A stretch of DNA of 64,000 nucleotides from Proteles cristata cristata (taxonomy: Eukaryota; Chordata; Mammalia; Carnivora; Hyaenidae): positions 1,798,001 through 1,862,000 of the forward strand of contig JAESUZ010004136.1 in assembly GCA_017311185.1 (NCBI GenBank). The letters are read 5' to 3'. Both the position numbers and the translations under genes were made by a program. Below the pieces are notes generated by a model that was not told the origin of the DNA, did no database searches, and was given only the letters and a program-made list of their open reading frames with translations. Positions 52,901 to 57,319 of this stretch are shown here, in pieces; position 1 is the stretch's first letter; each line of letters opens with the position of its first letter.

Positions 52901-55501
52901 TAAGATGCTTCTAGTACCAATTCCATCAGGAGAGGGGTGGCGGGGATTGGGGTGGGCAGTTTCTATACATTCAAGTAATCCTCCGAGCTCAGCTAGGTCA
53001 ATTCAACTCAGTTCTGACACCACCTGTCTGGAAATGGTGTCAGATCCCACAGGTTAAGGGCTCAGTCCTACAGGATTGTCCCCTCCTGGCTATACACACC
53101 TCAGCCACCAATCACAAGCCCAGGTTGTCATCTGTGTTTCTGACCACCAGATTGGCGCTTCCCATGGACACCCCTCCCCACCCCAGGGTTGATTCATTTG
53201 TTAGAGCAGCTCCCAGACTCAGACACATTTTACTGACTACATCAGCTATTAACTAGAAAAGGATATAAGTCAAGAACAGCCAGATGGAAGAGATGCATAA
53301 AGAAATGTATGGGGAAAAGGCTTGGAGTTTCCATGCTCCTCCAGGCACACCACTTTCCCCGAATCTCCATGTGTTCACTCACCCAGCAACTCTCCAAAAC
53401 CTCTCCTTTCGGGTTTTTATGGAGGCTTTATTACATAGTTGTGATTGATGAAATCATTGGCCATTGGTGATTGATTCGACCCGCAACTCCCTCTCCTCCC
53501 CAGAGGTCAGGAGGCGGGACTGAAAGTTCTAACCCTCCAGTCACAAGATTGGTTCTCTGGCCAAACCGTCCCCATCCTTGGGTGTGGTCCAAAAGTCACC
53601 TCATTAATGTAAGAAACGACACTTCGGTGGCTCTCATCACTTAGCAAATTCCAAGGTTTTAGGAGTTCTGAGGAGTTCAGAAAAGGATAAGACCAAATAT
53701 ATATTTCATGTTATAAATGACAATGCCACAGAGCGCCATATGTTTGGATACTGTTGTTTTATAGTTGACTGTGTACCAGACAGGGATAGCTTCGATAGAA
53801 TGTAAGACCCTAAAAATGACAACCATGTTTTAATCATCTTGGTCCACCCAAGACTACCTGGTGTGGTCATGACACAGTAAGTTATCAGGACGTTACATGA
53901 GTATATAAATAGGTGATTAAAACAACACGGTTCCTGCCTCCTCATGCGAGTAACATTTGTTGAGCACCTACTCTGTGTGGCATGCACGGCCCTAAGCACT
54001 TGACACGTATTAATCCACTTCACCTTTATAACTTGCTAAGAAGGAGATTCTCCTATTGTTATCCTAACTTCTCAGATAAAGAAATGGAAGCACAGAGAGG
54101 CTGAGCCCTTTGTTTCCGGTGATAGCAGCTGGTAAGTGGCTGAGCCAAAATTCAAGCTCAGGAGAGTCTGAGCAAGCTCTCTCCATCCACCATGATGTGG
54201 CAAAGAAGTTTCCAGATTATTATTTTTTAATGTTTATTTATTTATTTTGAAAGAGACAGAAAGAGACCGAGAGTATGAGCAGGGGAGGGGCAGCGAGAGA
54301 GGGAGACACAGAATCGGGAGCAGGCTCCAGGCTCTGAGCTGTCAGCACAGGGTCCAATGCCGGGCTGGAACCCAGGAACCGTGAGATCATGACCTGATCA
54401 AGAGTCGGACACTTAATCGACTGAGCCACTCAGGTGCCCCAGTTTCCAGATTATTATTATTTTTTTTAGATGTTTGTTTATTTTTGAGAGAGAGAGAGAC
54501 AGAGTGAGAGTGGGGGCGGGGCAGAGGGAGAGGGAGACACAGAATCCAAAGCAGGCTCCAGGCTCTGAGCTGTCAGCACAGATCTCCATGCGGGGCTTGA
54601 ACCCACGAACCATGAGATCGTGACCTGCACCGAAGTTGGACGCTCAACCGACCGAGCCACCCAGGCACCCCCAGGTTATTTTAAAGGTACTTTGTAAATA
54701 ACCTCAAAACCAGGACCACCTGAAAGAGACCACTTCCAAGGAACATAACACAACTCAGAGGAAGTGACCGGCAGGCAGCCCAAGCAGGACCCCCCCCCCG
54801 CCCAAACTGGCACCTCCTGCTCCCGGCACCATCTCCATCACACAGAATACATCGGCAAGAAATAGGTCCCCACCAATTTGATCCCTCCATTCAATCCCAC
54901 TGCATCTCGCACCCCCAGAGCAGCCTAGAAGCATGGGAAGATTAATAGATGCACTAGTGCCGAAAGCCCGCGGAATAGCTTTTCTCCAATGACGTTATCA
55001 ATCTTGCGCGGATACAATGCCTTGTAACTGCCTGAAAAATGTCACTTCCCAGCAGGACCTACACAGAGATTTTTGAGTTTACTGGATCTTGCGGAACAAG
55101 GGAACTTATCACATTTTATTGGCTCCTATCACAATATTCCACATTTTTTTCCCAGCCTCCTTTCTAAGCACTTCTTTGCAAGAGTTGTAGATTTCACCTT
55201 CACCGAGATGGGTCTTACAGCTCAGGATTTTTTTCCCCCTACCCCTCTCCCTCCTCACTTTTGGTCCATCTTTGGATGTTTTCTCCCACAGGCTCTGGCT
55301 GATAAAATTGGCATCGGCTGCTCGCTGGTTCGTGGGGAGTATGGCAGAGCTTGGAATGAAGTTAAGTTGATGAACGAAACTCCTAAGGGACTGATTGGGG
55401 TGCTCCCACCTCCTGAGGTCTACATAGTTGACCTCATGTTCCATCCAGGGGGGCTGATGAAGTTAAGAAGTAGAGAGGCAGATCTTTACAGATACCTCTG
55501 A
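8436..55501 (+). CDS. ARMC3: ARMC3, 3' part of the gene (11 spliced coding exons)
   Basis: This is the envelope of the spliced coding region; the coding segments are 8436-8588, 8688-8793, 25781-26030, 29631-29767, 31397-31565, 35501-35601, 36345-36446, 37904-38020, 46241-46441, 49542-49704 and 55292-55501. Every junction has AG/GT borders and phases agree, giving 568 residues after a split first codon. Residues 1-215 of this part form armadillo repeats, 216-415 a low-complexity linker, and about 416-568 an EDR1/CTR1-like domain. That architecture is specific to ARMC3. The family protein is about 870 residues, so roughly 300 N-terminal residues lie upstream of the window. Known for the family: a testis-enriched protein whose loss disturbs sperm flagella in mammals. 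The frame is intact, so I infer a functional gene. Confidence 0.95.
8589..8687 (+). other. 99-bp ARMC3 mini-intron
   Basis: Intron between exons A and B, with donor gtaagc, a pyrimidine-rich tract (ctttccctttccttttctgcag) and no repeat insertions. It is a multiple of three long, but retention would meet an in-frame TAG after about eleven codons (...CAT TTT TAG). Confidence 0.85.
8688..8793 (+). CDS. ARMC3: ARMC3 coding exon B (armadillo repeat)
   Basis: The acceptor is ttttctgcag. The 106-nt exon completes a Gly codon and encodes [20 protein letters not shown] followed by [15 protein letters not shown]. This is a textbook armadillo repeat: the G-I-P-x-L start, a paired Leu run, and the E-V-R-E-A-A helix 3 signature. 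I place the donor at gtacgt (8794) because only this end joins in frame to the exon at 25781, giving N-A-N-A-V-A-E-A-D. A second donor, gtaagg, lies four bases downstream and would shift the frame. Confidence 0.92.
9142..9370 (-). mobile_element. SINEC_F-type CAN-SINE
   Basis: Reverse copy, flanked by imperfect duplications of aaaagctccatttta (9127-9141 and 9371-9385). Confidence 0.88.
9451..9671 (+). mobile_element. SINEC_F-type CAN-SINE
   Basis: Forward copy with head GGGCGCCTGGGTGGCTCAGT, flanked by gaaaacaatatatttt (9435-9450) and a one-mismatch copy at 9672-9687. It lies 80 bases from the reverse copy at 9142. Confidence 0.9.
9730..9925 (+). mobile_element. MIR fragment
   Basis: Contains the MIR core motif gcaaatgaggaaaccaaggc followed by aggttacctaat; old and diverged. 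Confidence 0.55.
10028..10476 (-). mobile_element. ERVL/MaLR-type solo LTR
   Basis: Starts ttattagtcaggattctcta and ends gttgacacataaaatccacc...catcac, the reversed ends of a common mammalian LTR family. No internal retroviral genes are present. Family name not certain. Confidence 0.55.
12055..12223 (-). mobile_element. SINEC_F-type CAN-SINE, short
   Basis: Reverse copy with reduced GA run. Flanked by ggatttctaattttt (12040-12054) and a one-mismatch copy at 12224-12238. Confidence 0.88.
12580..12804 (-). mobile_element. Young SINEC_F subtype with perfect target duplication
   Basis: Reverse copy carrying the subtype marks tttctaggagagag, gggtcagag, gggagtcacag and ccgactaagcc. A perfect duplication, ctgcagggtaaagatctctt, lies at 12560-12579 and 12805-12824. 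Confidence 0.93.
12879..13056 (+). mobile_element. SINEC_F-type CAN-SINE, diverged
   Basis: Forward copy beginning GGAGCCCCTGGGTAGCTCAA, ending AAAATAAACAGACATTTAAA. Lies between two reverse copies. Confidence 0.82.
13109..13342 (-). mobile_element. SINEC_F-type CAN-SINE, diverged
   Basis: Reverse copy with GA run and head GAGCCTCCCAGGCATCCC; third SINE of a minus-plus-minus cluster. Confidence 0.82.
14004..14190 (+). mobile_element. SINEC_F-type CAN-SINE, diverged
   Basis: Forward copy; the head is mutated (GGTGTTTGGGCGCCTTGATT) but the CTGCTGTCAGCACAGAGCC core and A-rich tail are clear. Confidence 0.8.
15706..15927 (-). mobile_element. Young SINEC_F subtype with perfect target duplication
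   Basis: Same diagnostic marks as the copy at 12580. A perfect 18-base duplication, aagattccctgtatttta, lies at 15688-15705 and 15928-15945. Confidence 0.93.
16546..16753 (-). mobile_element. SINEC_F-type CAN-SINE
   Basis: Reverse copy with poly-T, short GA run and head GAACCACCCAGGTACCCC. Confidence 0.87.
17375..17560 (+). mobile_element. MIR fragment
   Basis: gggccaggcattgagc and gaggaggaaacaggggcatg fit the MIR core; the 3' part fades out. Confidence 0.5.
17771..17857. repeat. Polypyrimidine tract
   Basis: About 87 bases of nearly pure C/T on the + strand, including CCTT repeats. Confidence 0.7.
20278..20495 (-). mobile_element. SINEC_F-type CAN-SINE with perfect target duplication
   Basis: Reverse copy flanked by tgtaagatgtcattt at 20263-20277 and 20496-20510, without mismatch. 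Confidence 0.92.
21530..22080 (+). mobile_element. L2-like segment interrupted by a SINE
   Basis: Diverged sequence resembling L2-derived repeats (atttaggactccatcc ... gggaaaccagttaaaag ... ggagagacc). The SINE at 21698 sits inside it. Confidence 0.4.
21698..21886 (-). mobile_element. SINEC_F-type CAN-SINE, diverged
   Basis: Reverse copy with almost no GA run; head AAGCCACCCAGGTGCCC. Confidence 0.83.
23992..24199 (-). mobile_element. SINEC_F-type CAN-SINE
   Basis: Reverse copy flanked by imperfect duplications gatgacttctattctt (23976-23991) and gataacttctatcctt (24200-24215). Confidence 0.88.
24976..25181 (-). mobile_element. SINEC_F-type CAN-SINE (left arm of an inverted pair)
   Basis: Reverse copy flanked by tcattcctactatttaaa (24958-24975) and a one-mismatch copy (25182-25199). 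Its head faces the head of the next SINE 27 bases away. Confidence 0.9.
25209..25438 (+). mobile_element. SINEC_F-type CAN-SINE (right arm of an inverted pair)
   Basis: Forward copy with head GGTGCATGCATGACTCAGTA, TC-rich region and A-rich tail. Confidence 0.88.
25781..26030 (+). CDS. ARMC3: ARMC3 coding exon C (two armadillo repeats, CpG-dense)
   Basis: The acceptor is ccattcacccag and the donor gtgaga. The 250-nt exon completes an Asn codon and ends on a codon boundary after GEARTE-like residues (DVEARTE). It encodes two armadillo units: [20 protein letters not shown] with [15 protein letters not shown], then [20 protein letters not shown] with [16 protein letters not shown] count about 33 CpG dinucleotides in 250 bases, against about three in the 153-nt exon at 8436. 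Many codons are GC-ending. This base composition is sharply unlike the surrounding AT-rich intron. Confidence 0.95.
26470..27110 (+). mobile_element. Old L1 3' fragment interrupted by a SINE
   Basis: After removing the SINE at 26516-26730 the sequence follows L1 ORF2 end (caactggacacacaccaatt ... gaacatgaatgaactatgg ... gggatgaatctcaaggata). Heavily diverged. Confidence 0.6.
26516..26730 (-). mobile_element. Young SINEC_F subtype with perfect target duplication
   Basis: Third copy of the subtype at 12580 and 15706. Perfect duplication caattgtccagttttt at 26500-26515 and 26731-26746. Confidence 0.93.
27305..27525 (+). mobile_element. MIR
   Basis: Near complete: aacagctaacacttactatg, cccccattttacagatgtgg, aggcttaaagac and the 3' end. 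Confidence 0.7.
27655..28250 (+). mobile_element. L2 LINE 3' end
   Basis: Contains the L2 endings gaaagactgtaagctcctcg and agttgttgaatgaatgag. A poly-C run lies within (about 27799-27812). The 137-codon frame over it is not a gene. Confidence 0.6.
28851..29303 (-). mobile_element. MLT1-type MaLR LTR
   Basis: Begins tgtattagtttcctcttgct and contains ataaggacccttgtaattaa and cccatctcaaaattgttagc, the reversed pattern of MLT1 LTRs. No coding part. Confidence 0.7.
29631..29767 (+). CDS. ARMC3: ARMC3 coding exon D (last canonical armadillo repeat)
   Basis: The acceptor is ctactcttag and the donor gtgagt. The 137-nt exon starts in phase 0 with [20 protein letters not shown], continues [20 protein letters not shown] and ends with ELCKL plus two bases of a Gly codon. 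The G-G-L-x-P-L-V-x-L-L start and E-V-R-x-x-A-S-W-A-V helix are armadillo hallmarks. It is also rich in GC-ending codons, though less than exon C. Confidence 0.95.
30093..30283 (-). mobile_element. CAN-SINE, diverged
   Basis: Reverse copy with head GCTGCCCAGGCGCTT, flanked by ctgcctctctacttt (30078-30092) and a two-mismatch copy at 30284-30298. Confidence 0.8.
30480..30840 (-). mobile_element. Old short CAN-SINE split by a younger one
   Basis: Left part (about 30485-30586) has ctacatccaatgtggggg and ctgagatcaagaatcaccc; the right part resumes at 30806 and ends gactgagccagccag. The forward SINE at 30587 lies between. Confidence 0.65.
30587..30805 (+). mobile_element. SINEC_F-type CAN-SINE nested in an older SINE
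   Basis: Forward copy with head GAGCACCTGGGTGGCTCAGT. The duplicated target aagaatcaccca is at 30568-30579 and 30806-30817. Confidence 0.9.
31051..31264 (+). mobile_element. SINEC_F-type CAN-SINE upstream of exon E
   Basis: Forward copy; head GGGCACCTGAGTGGCTCAGT, tail with repeated AATAAATAAA. Confidence 0.9.
31397..31565 (+). CDS. ARMC3: ARMC3 coding exon E (post-armadillo segment)
   Basis: The acceptor is ttatcgacag and the donor gtaagt. The 169-nt exon completes Gly and encodes [20 protein letters not shown], then [20 protein letters not shown] and [16 protein letters not shown], ending on a codon boundary. It caps the armadillo array and runs into a polar linker. A second GTAAGT lies inside the exon at 31431-31436 and could act as a cryptic donor. 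The exon is bracketed by SINEs in opposite orientation (31051-31264 forward, 31906-32119 reverse). Confidence 0.95.
31906..32119 (-). mobile_element. SINEC_F-type CAN-SINE downstream of exon E
   Basis: Reverse copy; head GAGCCGCTCAGGCGCCC, body close to the consensus of this window. Confidence 0.9.
32381..32603 (-). mobile_element. SINEC_F-type CAN-SINE
   Basis: Reverse copy with a small internal duplication (ttaaccttaacc); flanks share gcaggggaa-like sequence. Confidence 0.86.
32705..32930 (+). mobile_element. CAN-SINE, older subtype, with 30-base poly(A)
   Basis: Forward copy; TGAGTGTGGCACCTGCTTGG marks the older subtype, as at 3061. The unbroken A tail (32899-32929) is surprisingly long for an old element. 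Confidence 0.85.
33290..33455 (-). mobile_element. CAN-SINE, head missing
   Basis: Reverse copy that stops at the microsatellite, without the GAGCCACCCAGG head. Confidence 0.75.
33461..33520. repeat. (ATTTC)12 microsatellite
   Basis: Twelve perfect ATTTC (TTTCA) units, followed by ATTTTA-type sequence. Located between two SINEs in an ARMC3 intron. Confidence 0.97.
33526..33742 (-). mobile_element. SINEC_F-type CAN-SINE
   Basis: Reverse copy; its A/T-rich tail abuts the ATTTC repeat, which probably grew from that tail. Confidence 0.86.
33745..33837 (-). mobile_element. Short old CAN-SINE
   Basis: About 93 bases: ctctacactgtggggctcga ... gctgagccagccaggcgccc; lacks the GA-rich middle. Confidence 0.75.
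34190..35060 (+). mobile_element. L2-like segment interrupted by a SINE
   Basis: Starts cattcattcaggaaatgttt and contains gagctttccaggcagagga and agaagggttttggcttttac. It resumes after the SINE with catgatctgagttttaaagg. Confidence 0.55.
34788..35010 (-). mobile_element. SINEC_F-type CAN-SINE
   Basis: Reverse copy inserted in the L2-like segment; catgatctg is duplicated at 34779-34787 and 35011-35019. Confidence 0.88.
35501..35601 (+). CDS. ARMC3: ARMC3 coding exon F (linker)
   Basis: The acceptor is ttatctacag and the donor gtgagt at 35602. The 101-nt exon encodes [20 protein letters not shown] and [13 protein letters not shown], plus two bases of a Val codon that is completed at 36345. 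I chose GTGAGT over the GTGTGA two bases upstream because only the former keeps the frame into the next exon. A run of G tracts begins 11 bases after the donor. Confidence 0.93.
35613..35640 (+). promoter_or_regulatory. G-run tract with G-quadruplex potential
   Basis: Runs of 4, 7, 8 and 6 G separated by single bases, starting 11 bases after the exon F donor. This satisfies the usual four-tract quadruplex pattern, on the transcript strand. Confidence 0.85.
36063..36128. repeat. AT-rich dinucleotide repeat
   Basis: Interrupted (AT)n with near-palindromic gtcatatatatgtgac-type sequence. Confidence 0.75.
36345..36446 (+). CDS. ARMC3: ARMC3 coding exon G (Ser-rich linker)
   Basis: The acceptor is gtaaaattttag and the donor gtaaga. 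The 102-nt exon completes Val and encodes [20 protein letters not shown] then [13 protein letters not shown]. It is a serine-rich, probably disordered segment; LRRAS resembles a basophilic (PKA-type R-R-x-S) phosphorylation site, which is inference only. Confidence 0.93.
36541..36761 (-). mobile_element. SINEC_F-type CAN-SINE
   Basis: Reverse copy; head GAGCTGCCCAGGCACCCC. It lies just upstream of the L1 insertion. Confidence 0.87.
36791..37608 (+). mobile_element. 5'-truncated L1, ORF2 C-terminus and 3' UTR
   Basis: Encodes recognisable L1 ORF2 end ([20 protein letters not shown] ... [20 protein letters not shown]) broken by a TAG near 37071. The 3' UTR ends gcactgggtgttatgtgg and poly(A). 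Flanked by aaattggcatgga at 36778-36790 and 37609-37621. Confidence 0.93.
37904..38020 (+). CDS. ARMC3: ARMC3 coding exon H (linker; two possible acceptors)
   Basis: With the acceptor atacaataag the 117-nt exon begins [20 protein letters not shown] and ends at gtaggc after GTTKEKGS plus two bases of an Arg codon. The KKNSYHF start fits the family sequence as I recall it. A second acceptor (catttttag-type) at 37921-37924 would start the exon at 37925, 21 bases later and in frame, dropping seven residues. The product is a lysine- and serine-rich linker. Confidence 0.88.
39012..39105. repeat. Polypyrimidine tract
   Basis: About 94 bases of C/T on the + strand with only a few interruptions, in the SINE-free part of the intron. 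Confidence 0.75.
39105..39260 (+). mobile_element. L2 3'-end-like fragment
   Basis: gagagctccttgagaataag and gccaagtgcttgactggcat fit the L2 3' end. Confidence 0.45.
39290..39470 (+). mobile_element. MIR fragment
   Basis: catcagtaaaatgggcgtaa and gtgttgtgaggattaaataa are MIR signatures. Confidence 0.6.
40270..41080 (+). mobile_element. L2 LINE fragment
   Basis: Long C/T-rich stretch with L2 ORF2-end flavour (catcctccagaggaagtcca ... gtatgcatggccaagtccta). Diverged; frames here are not genes. Confidence 0.45.
41450..41610 (+). mobile_element. MIR fragment
   Basis: tctataaaatggaggtgatg, cacctcatagaggtgctgg and the 3' end motif support MIR. Confidence 0.55.
42640..42790 (+). mobile_element. 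L2-like fragment
   Basis: tcattcattcagcaaaatct and agagatacagcagtgaacaa are typical of L2-derived sequence. Confidence 0.5.
42793..42817. repeat. (CACACC)n simple repeat
   Basis: Short alternating CACACC/CA repeat. Confidence 0.8.
43438..43670 (+). mobile_element. SINEC_F-type CAN-SINE
   Basis: Forward copy; head GGGCGCCTGGGTCGTTCAGT, flanked by aaattcattt and aaatccattt. Confidence 0.9.
44110..44314 (-). mobile_element. SINEC_F-type CAN-SINE
   Basis: Reverse copy; flanked by gaaagtgttta and gaaaagtgttta. Confidence 0.9.
44719..44797. repeat. TG/TA/CA dinucleotide repeat
   Basis: Alternating purine-pyrimidine stretch, partly palindromic (gtgtatacatatac). Confidence 0.85.
45510..45740 (-). 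mobile_element. SINEC_F-type CAN-SINE
   Basis: Reverse copy; head GAGCCACCCAAGTGCCCC. Confidence 0.9.
46241..46441 (+). CDS. ARMC3: ARMC3 coding exon I (charged linker and start of EDR1-like domain)
   Basis: The acceptor is actctcaaag and the donor gtaagt. The 201-nt exon completes Arg and encodes [20 protein letters not shown], a highly charged coil-like stretch. It then gives [20 protein letters not shown] and [18 protein letters not shown], where the EDR1/CTR1-type domain begins (D-P-D-F...). It ends with two bases of a Lys codon completed at 49542. Confidence 0.95.
46968..47191 (-). mobile_element. SINEC_F-type CAN-SINE
   Basis: Reverse copy with an enlarged poly-T; head GAGCCAGCCAGGCGCCCC. 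Confidence 0.88.
48059..48262 (-). mobile_element. CAN-SINE, head truncated
   Basis: Reverse copy ending cacagccaccc without the GGCGCCC tip. Confidence 0.8.
48568..49330 (+). mobile_element. 5'-truncated L1, ORF2 C-terminus and 3' UTR
   Basis: Same L1 family as 36791-37608. Encodes [20 protein letters not shown] and on to [10 protein letters not shown], where a one-base deletion (about 48958) breaks the frame. Ends gcactgggtgttatatgg and a short A-rich tail. I see no clear target duplication. Confidence 0.92.
49542..49704 (+). CDS. ARMC3: ARMC3 coding exon J (EDR1-like domain)
   Basis: The acceptor is aattgacacag. The 163-nt exon completes Lys and encodes [20 protein letters not shown], then [20 protein letters not shown] and [14 protein letters not shown]. 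The pattern [15 protein letters not shown] leading into A-L-A-D-K is the conserved core of the EDR1/CTR1 family, also found at the N-terminal side of plant Raf-like kinases. The donor gtattt is weaker than the other donors of this gene. Confidence 0.95.
49844..49910. repeat. CA/CG alternating repeat
   Basis: TATA then CA, CGCG and (CA)n; nearly continuous alternating purine-pyrimidine, 140 bases after the exon J donor. Confidence 0.92.
49925..50590 (+). mobile_element. L2-like segment interrupted by a SINE
   Basis: cattcattcaacatttatca before and, after the SINE at 50025, gaaagttgttaacgggagag and cagtcacatgattataaag; diverged. Confidence 0.45.
50025..50237 (+). mobile_element. SINEC_F-type CAN-SINE
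   Basis: Forward copy; head GGGGCGCATGGGTAGCTCAG, tail AAAAATAAATAAACATTAAA. Confidence 0.9.
50590..50793 (-). mobile_element. CAN-SINE, diverged
   Basis: Reverse copy with mutated head (GGAGCCCCCGTGGTGCTCCC). Confidence 0.78.
50935..51190 (+). mobile_element. MIR
   Basis: gagctaggggccagacactt, gaaagccaagaaaactgaac and gttacccaaggtcaaccaga follow the MIR layout. Confidence 0.6.
51200..52640 (+). mobile_element. L2-like segment split by an LTR
   Basis: C/T-rich, diverged L2-like sequence on both sides of the LTR at 51667-52020. Assignment is tentative. Confidence 0.35.
51667..52020 (-). mobile_element. MLT1-type MaLR LTR
   Basis: tgtattagtgtgctcatctg ... acttaaccaacaaacagtta ... ggagccacctcccactacca ... 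acacaaccattcagtctgta follow the reversed MLT1 LTR. The 179-codon frame over it is not a gene. Confidence 0.7.
52655..52860 (+). mobile_element. MIR
   Basis: tagactctggagacagaatc, cataaaatgggaaatgcaat and cacaggattattgtgatgat follow the MIR order. Confidence 0.65.
53946..54200 (+). mobile_element. MIR
   Basis: taacatttgttgagcaccta, ctaagcacttgacacgtatt and agcacagagaggctgagccc; near full length. Confidence 0.72.
54225..54440 (-). mobile_element. SINEC_F-type CAN-SINE (first of a stacked pair)
   Basis: Reverse copy flanked by agtttccagattattatt at 54207-54224 and 54441-54458. Confidence 0.92.
54459..54671 (-). mobile_element. SINEC_F-type CAN-SINE (second of a stacked pair)
   Basis: Reverse copy starting directly after the duplicated target of the first. 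The far side reads ccaggttatttta, a diverged third copy of the target. Confidence 0.9.
55292..55501 (+). CDS. ARMC3: ARMC3 last coding exon K (EDR1-like domain and stop)
   Basis: The acceptor is ttctcccacag. It encodes [20 protein letters not shown], then [40 protein letters not shown] and READLYRYL, and a TGA stop. A-L-A-D-K-x-G-I-x-C-S-L-V-R-G-x-Y is the family's best conserved motif, related to a papain/transglutaminase-like fold. I see no proof of catalysis; Cys509 of this part is merely in the right motif. An open frame upstream of the acceptor (from 55073) is intron read-through. Confidence 0.96.
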   Translation, partial: ALADKIGIGCSLVRGEYGRAWNEVKLMNETPKGLIGVLPPPEVYIVDLMFHPGGLMKLRSREADLYRYL

Positions 55502-55586
55502 ACTAGCAAGTGGCCAAGCAGGGGTGCACACGAGAAGTTCATTACATACGCTTTCTGTGAAGTTCACCAATTGATTTTATTTCTTA

Positions 55587-55592
55587 ATTAAA
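55587..55592 (+). promoter_or_regulatory. Candidate proximal poly(A) signal ATTAAA
   Basis: ATTAAA lies 86 bases after the ARMC3 stop and is followed by a GT/T-rich stretch (ttatctctgtgtag). It is the earliest plausible 3' end; use is not shown by sequence alone. Confidence 0.45.
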
Positions 55593-55883
55593 GCATTAGA
55601 AATGTTATCTCTGTGTAGAAATGAGGACACTTGGATTAAACTTGGTTGTGTCTCTAATTTCAGTCTCTTGGCAAGAGCTCAGCCTGACTAGATAATGTTA
55701 TGCTCGCTGTCCCTCACGTAAAGTTTATTATTGTCAAAATTAATCCACTGCACTGTTTCCTAAAGAGCCTCTCTGCCCTTTGGGAATCACGTGTTAAAGC
55801 ACCCAGCTGCCATTCCCAGGACGATACTGCGGCCTTGTGACTGTCATTCTTCATGCCCAGAATGCTTCAGGAGCCCTTGGCTA

Positions 55884-55889
55884 AATAAA
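55884..55889 (+). promoter_or_regulatory. Candidate poly(A) signal AATAAA
   Basis: Canonical AATAAA about 380 bases after the ARMC3 stop, outside any SINE tail, followed within 40 bases by T/C-rich sequence. Confidence 0.4.
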
Positions 55890-56517
55890 ATCAATGGTAT
55901 TTAATGTCTCCAGCCACCTAGTCTCACTTTTGTGAAGTAAGACTATTGATAGTTTGAATATTTATAGATTGATTTTAGTATTACAAATTCTCTTCTAAAA
56001 TTTCTTTTTAATTTTTTTAGAGTTTATTATTAAGAACACCATTTAATATACTTCACTGAACTAAACATCTTTCTAAAAACCTGTTCCCATAAACTGTGTT
56101 TGTCTTTTGTCCTGTCTTTATTTACTTGAAACTATACCTTCAGTTAAAAACAATTCTGATTTCCTTTTACACGTTTTAATGCTGGGTCAGGAAAATAGTA
56201 TTTTAAACTTTTCTAGCTTAAAAAGCTTTTTTGGAAAATTTTAAATATACAAATAGAGTAAATATTTGTCAGAAATTGTGTTTTCAGTATTGAGAACAAA
56301 ATGGGGAACAGATACACATTTCAAATGATAAATACAAACTAGTAATGTGATGACTCTCATAAAGTATGTATATCCTAGTCTGGCTTTAAGTCTAAAGTTT
56401 ATTGTAATCGTTTTACTCAAAGGTTTTAAAAGTCAGCTTGATTTCAGAAATTAAGGCTGAAATGATTCTGTATGAACCGATGTGTAACTTCAAAGAATTT
56501 GTATTTCCTTATTTCAA

Positions 56518-56523
56518 AATAAA
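56518..56523 (+). promoter_or_regulatory. Candidate distal poly(A) signal AATAAA
   Basis: Canonical AATAAA about 1 kb after the stop, followed by a GT-rich element (tggtgtggtaatt), which is the expected downstream arrangement. It could define a longer 3' UTR. Confidence 0.4.
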
Positions 56524-57319
56524 GCTCTTTATATCAAATGGTGTGGTAATTATATTTATCATGCACTTTCATGAACTGGAGCATAGATTATAGGATGCAA
56601 ACCCATCTAATCATTTTCAAGTCTGTTTTGATCCAGAACACATTTAAAGTGGATTACAGAGATATAGAAGATGTAACAAGATAAAAATAAATGAAAAACA
56701 GGCGTCAATGTCGGAAAGAAAGTTCAACAGGGCCAGGAATAAGCTTAGAATTCAAATGCATCCATGAAAATCCCACACATTTGTTAGCAGTGGGTGAAAA
56801 TTTGACGCTAAGCTCTCTAGCAGACGATGCAGAGGGAAATGCTATCAGTTACATGATTTATAATAGGGTCCGCTCGCTAAAAGCACAAAGCAGTTTCTCA
56901 GGAGGAACAAAGGCCAGGAAAATTCCTCTTTGGGAGCTTCATACAGATGACAAATGTAATATAGAAAATAACATCTTTGAAAAACAACCTCCTAGGAAAT
57001 TCTGAAAAGGGTTTTCGGAGGCGATGGCCTAACATCAAAATGGAAGGAGGCAGAAGTTCCATTCAGAGTCACTGTGCCGCGGTCCAGGTAGATGTTACAT
57101 TTTCCAGCCTGGTACCGGCCAAGGGTGACCTCCTCTCCCCCTTTTTTCATCTTTGAAACCTTTGTGTATAATGTCTCTCTCATCTACGCTCTAGGTAATT
57201 ACCGAAAAGGAATGAGTTTAAATCACATTTTCAGACAGTTCTTTAAAGTGTATCTATTTTGTGTTGCCACAAGACAATATGTTCCCAATAGCAACACAAA
57301 TCATAAAATACTTAGAAAT

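Larger units (their letters stand above)
49705..55291 (+). other. ARMC3 intron between exons J and K
   Basis: 5.6 kb with a CA/CG repeat near its start, L2 and MIR pieces, an MLT1-like LTR and four SINEs, two of them stacked at one target site. 52861-53940 and 54680-55291 look unique. Confidence 0.8.

Noticed and set aside
55073..55291. Extension of the last exon upstream to an ATG at 55073
   Set aside because: Intron read-through; the sequence before 55292 is not family-like and a strong acceptor ttctcccacag precedes the conserved part.
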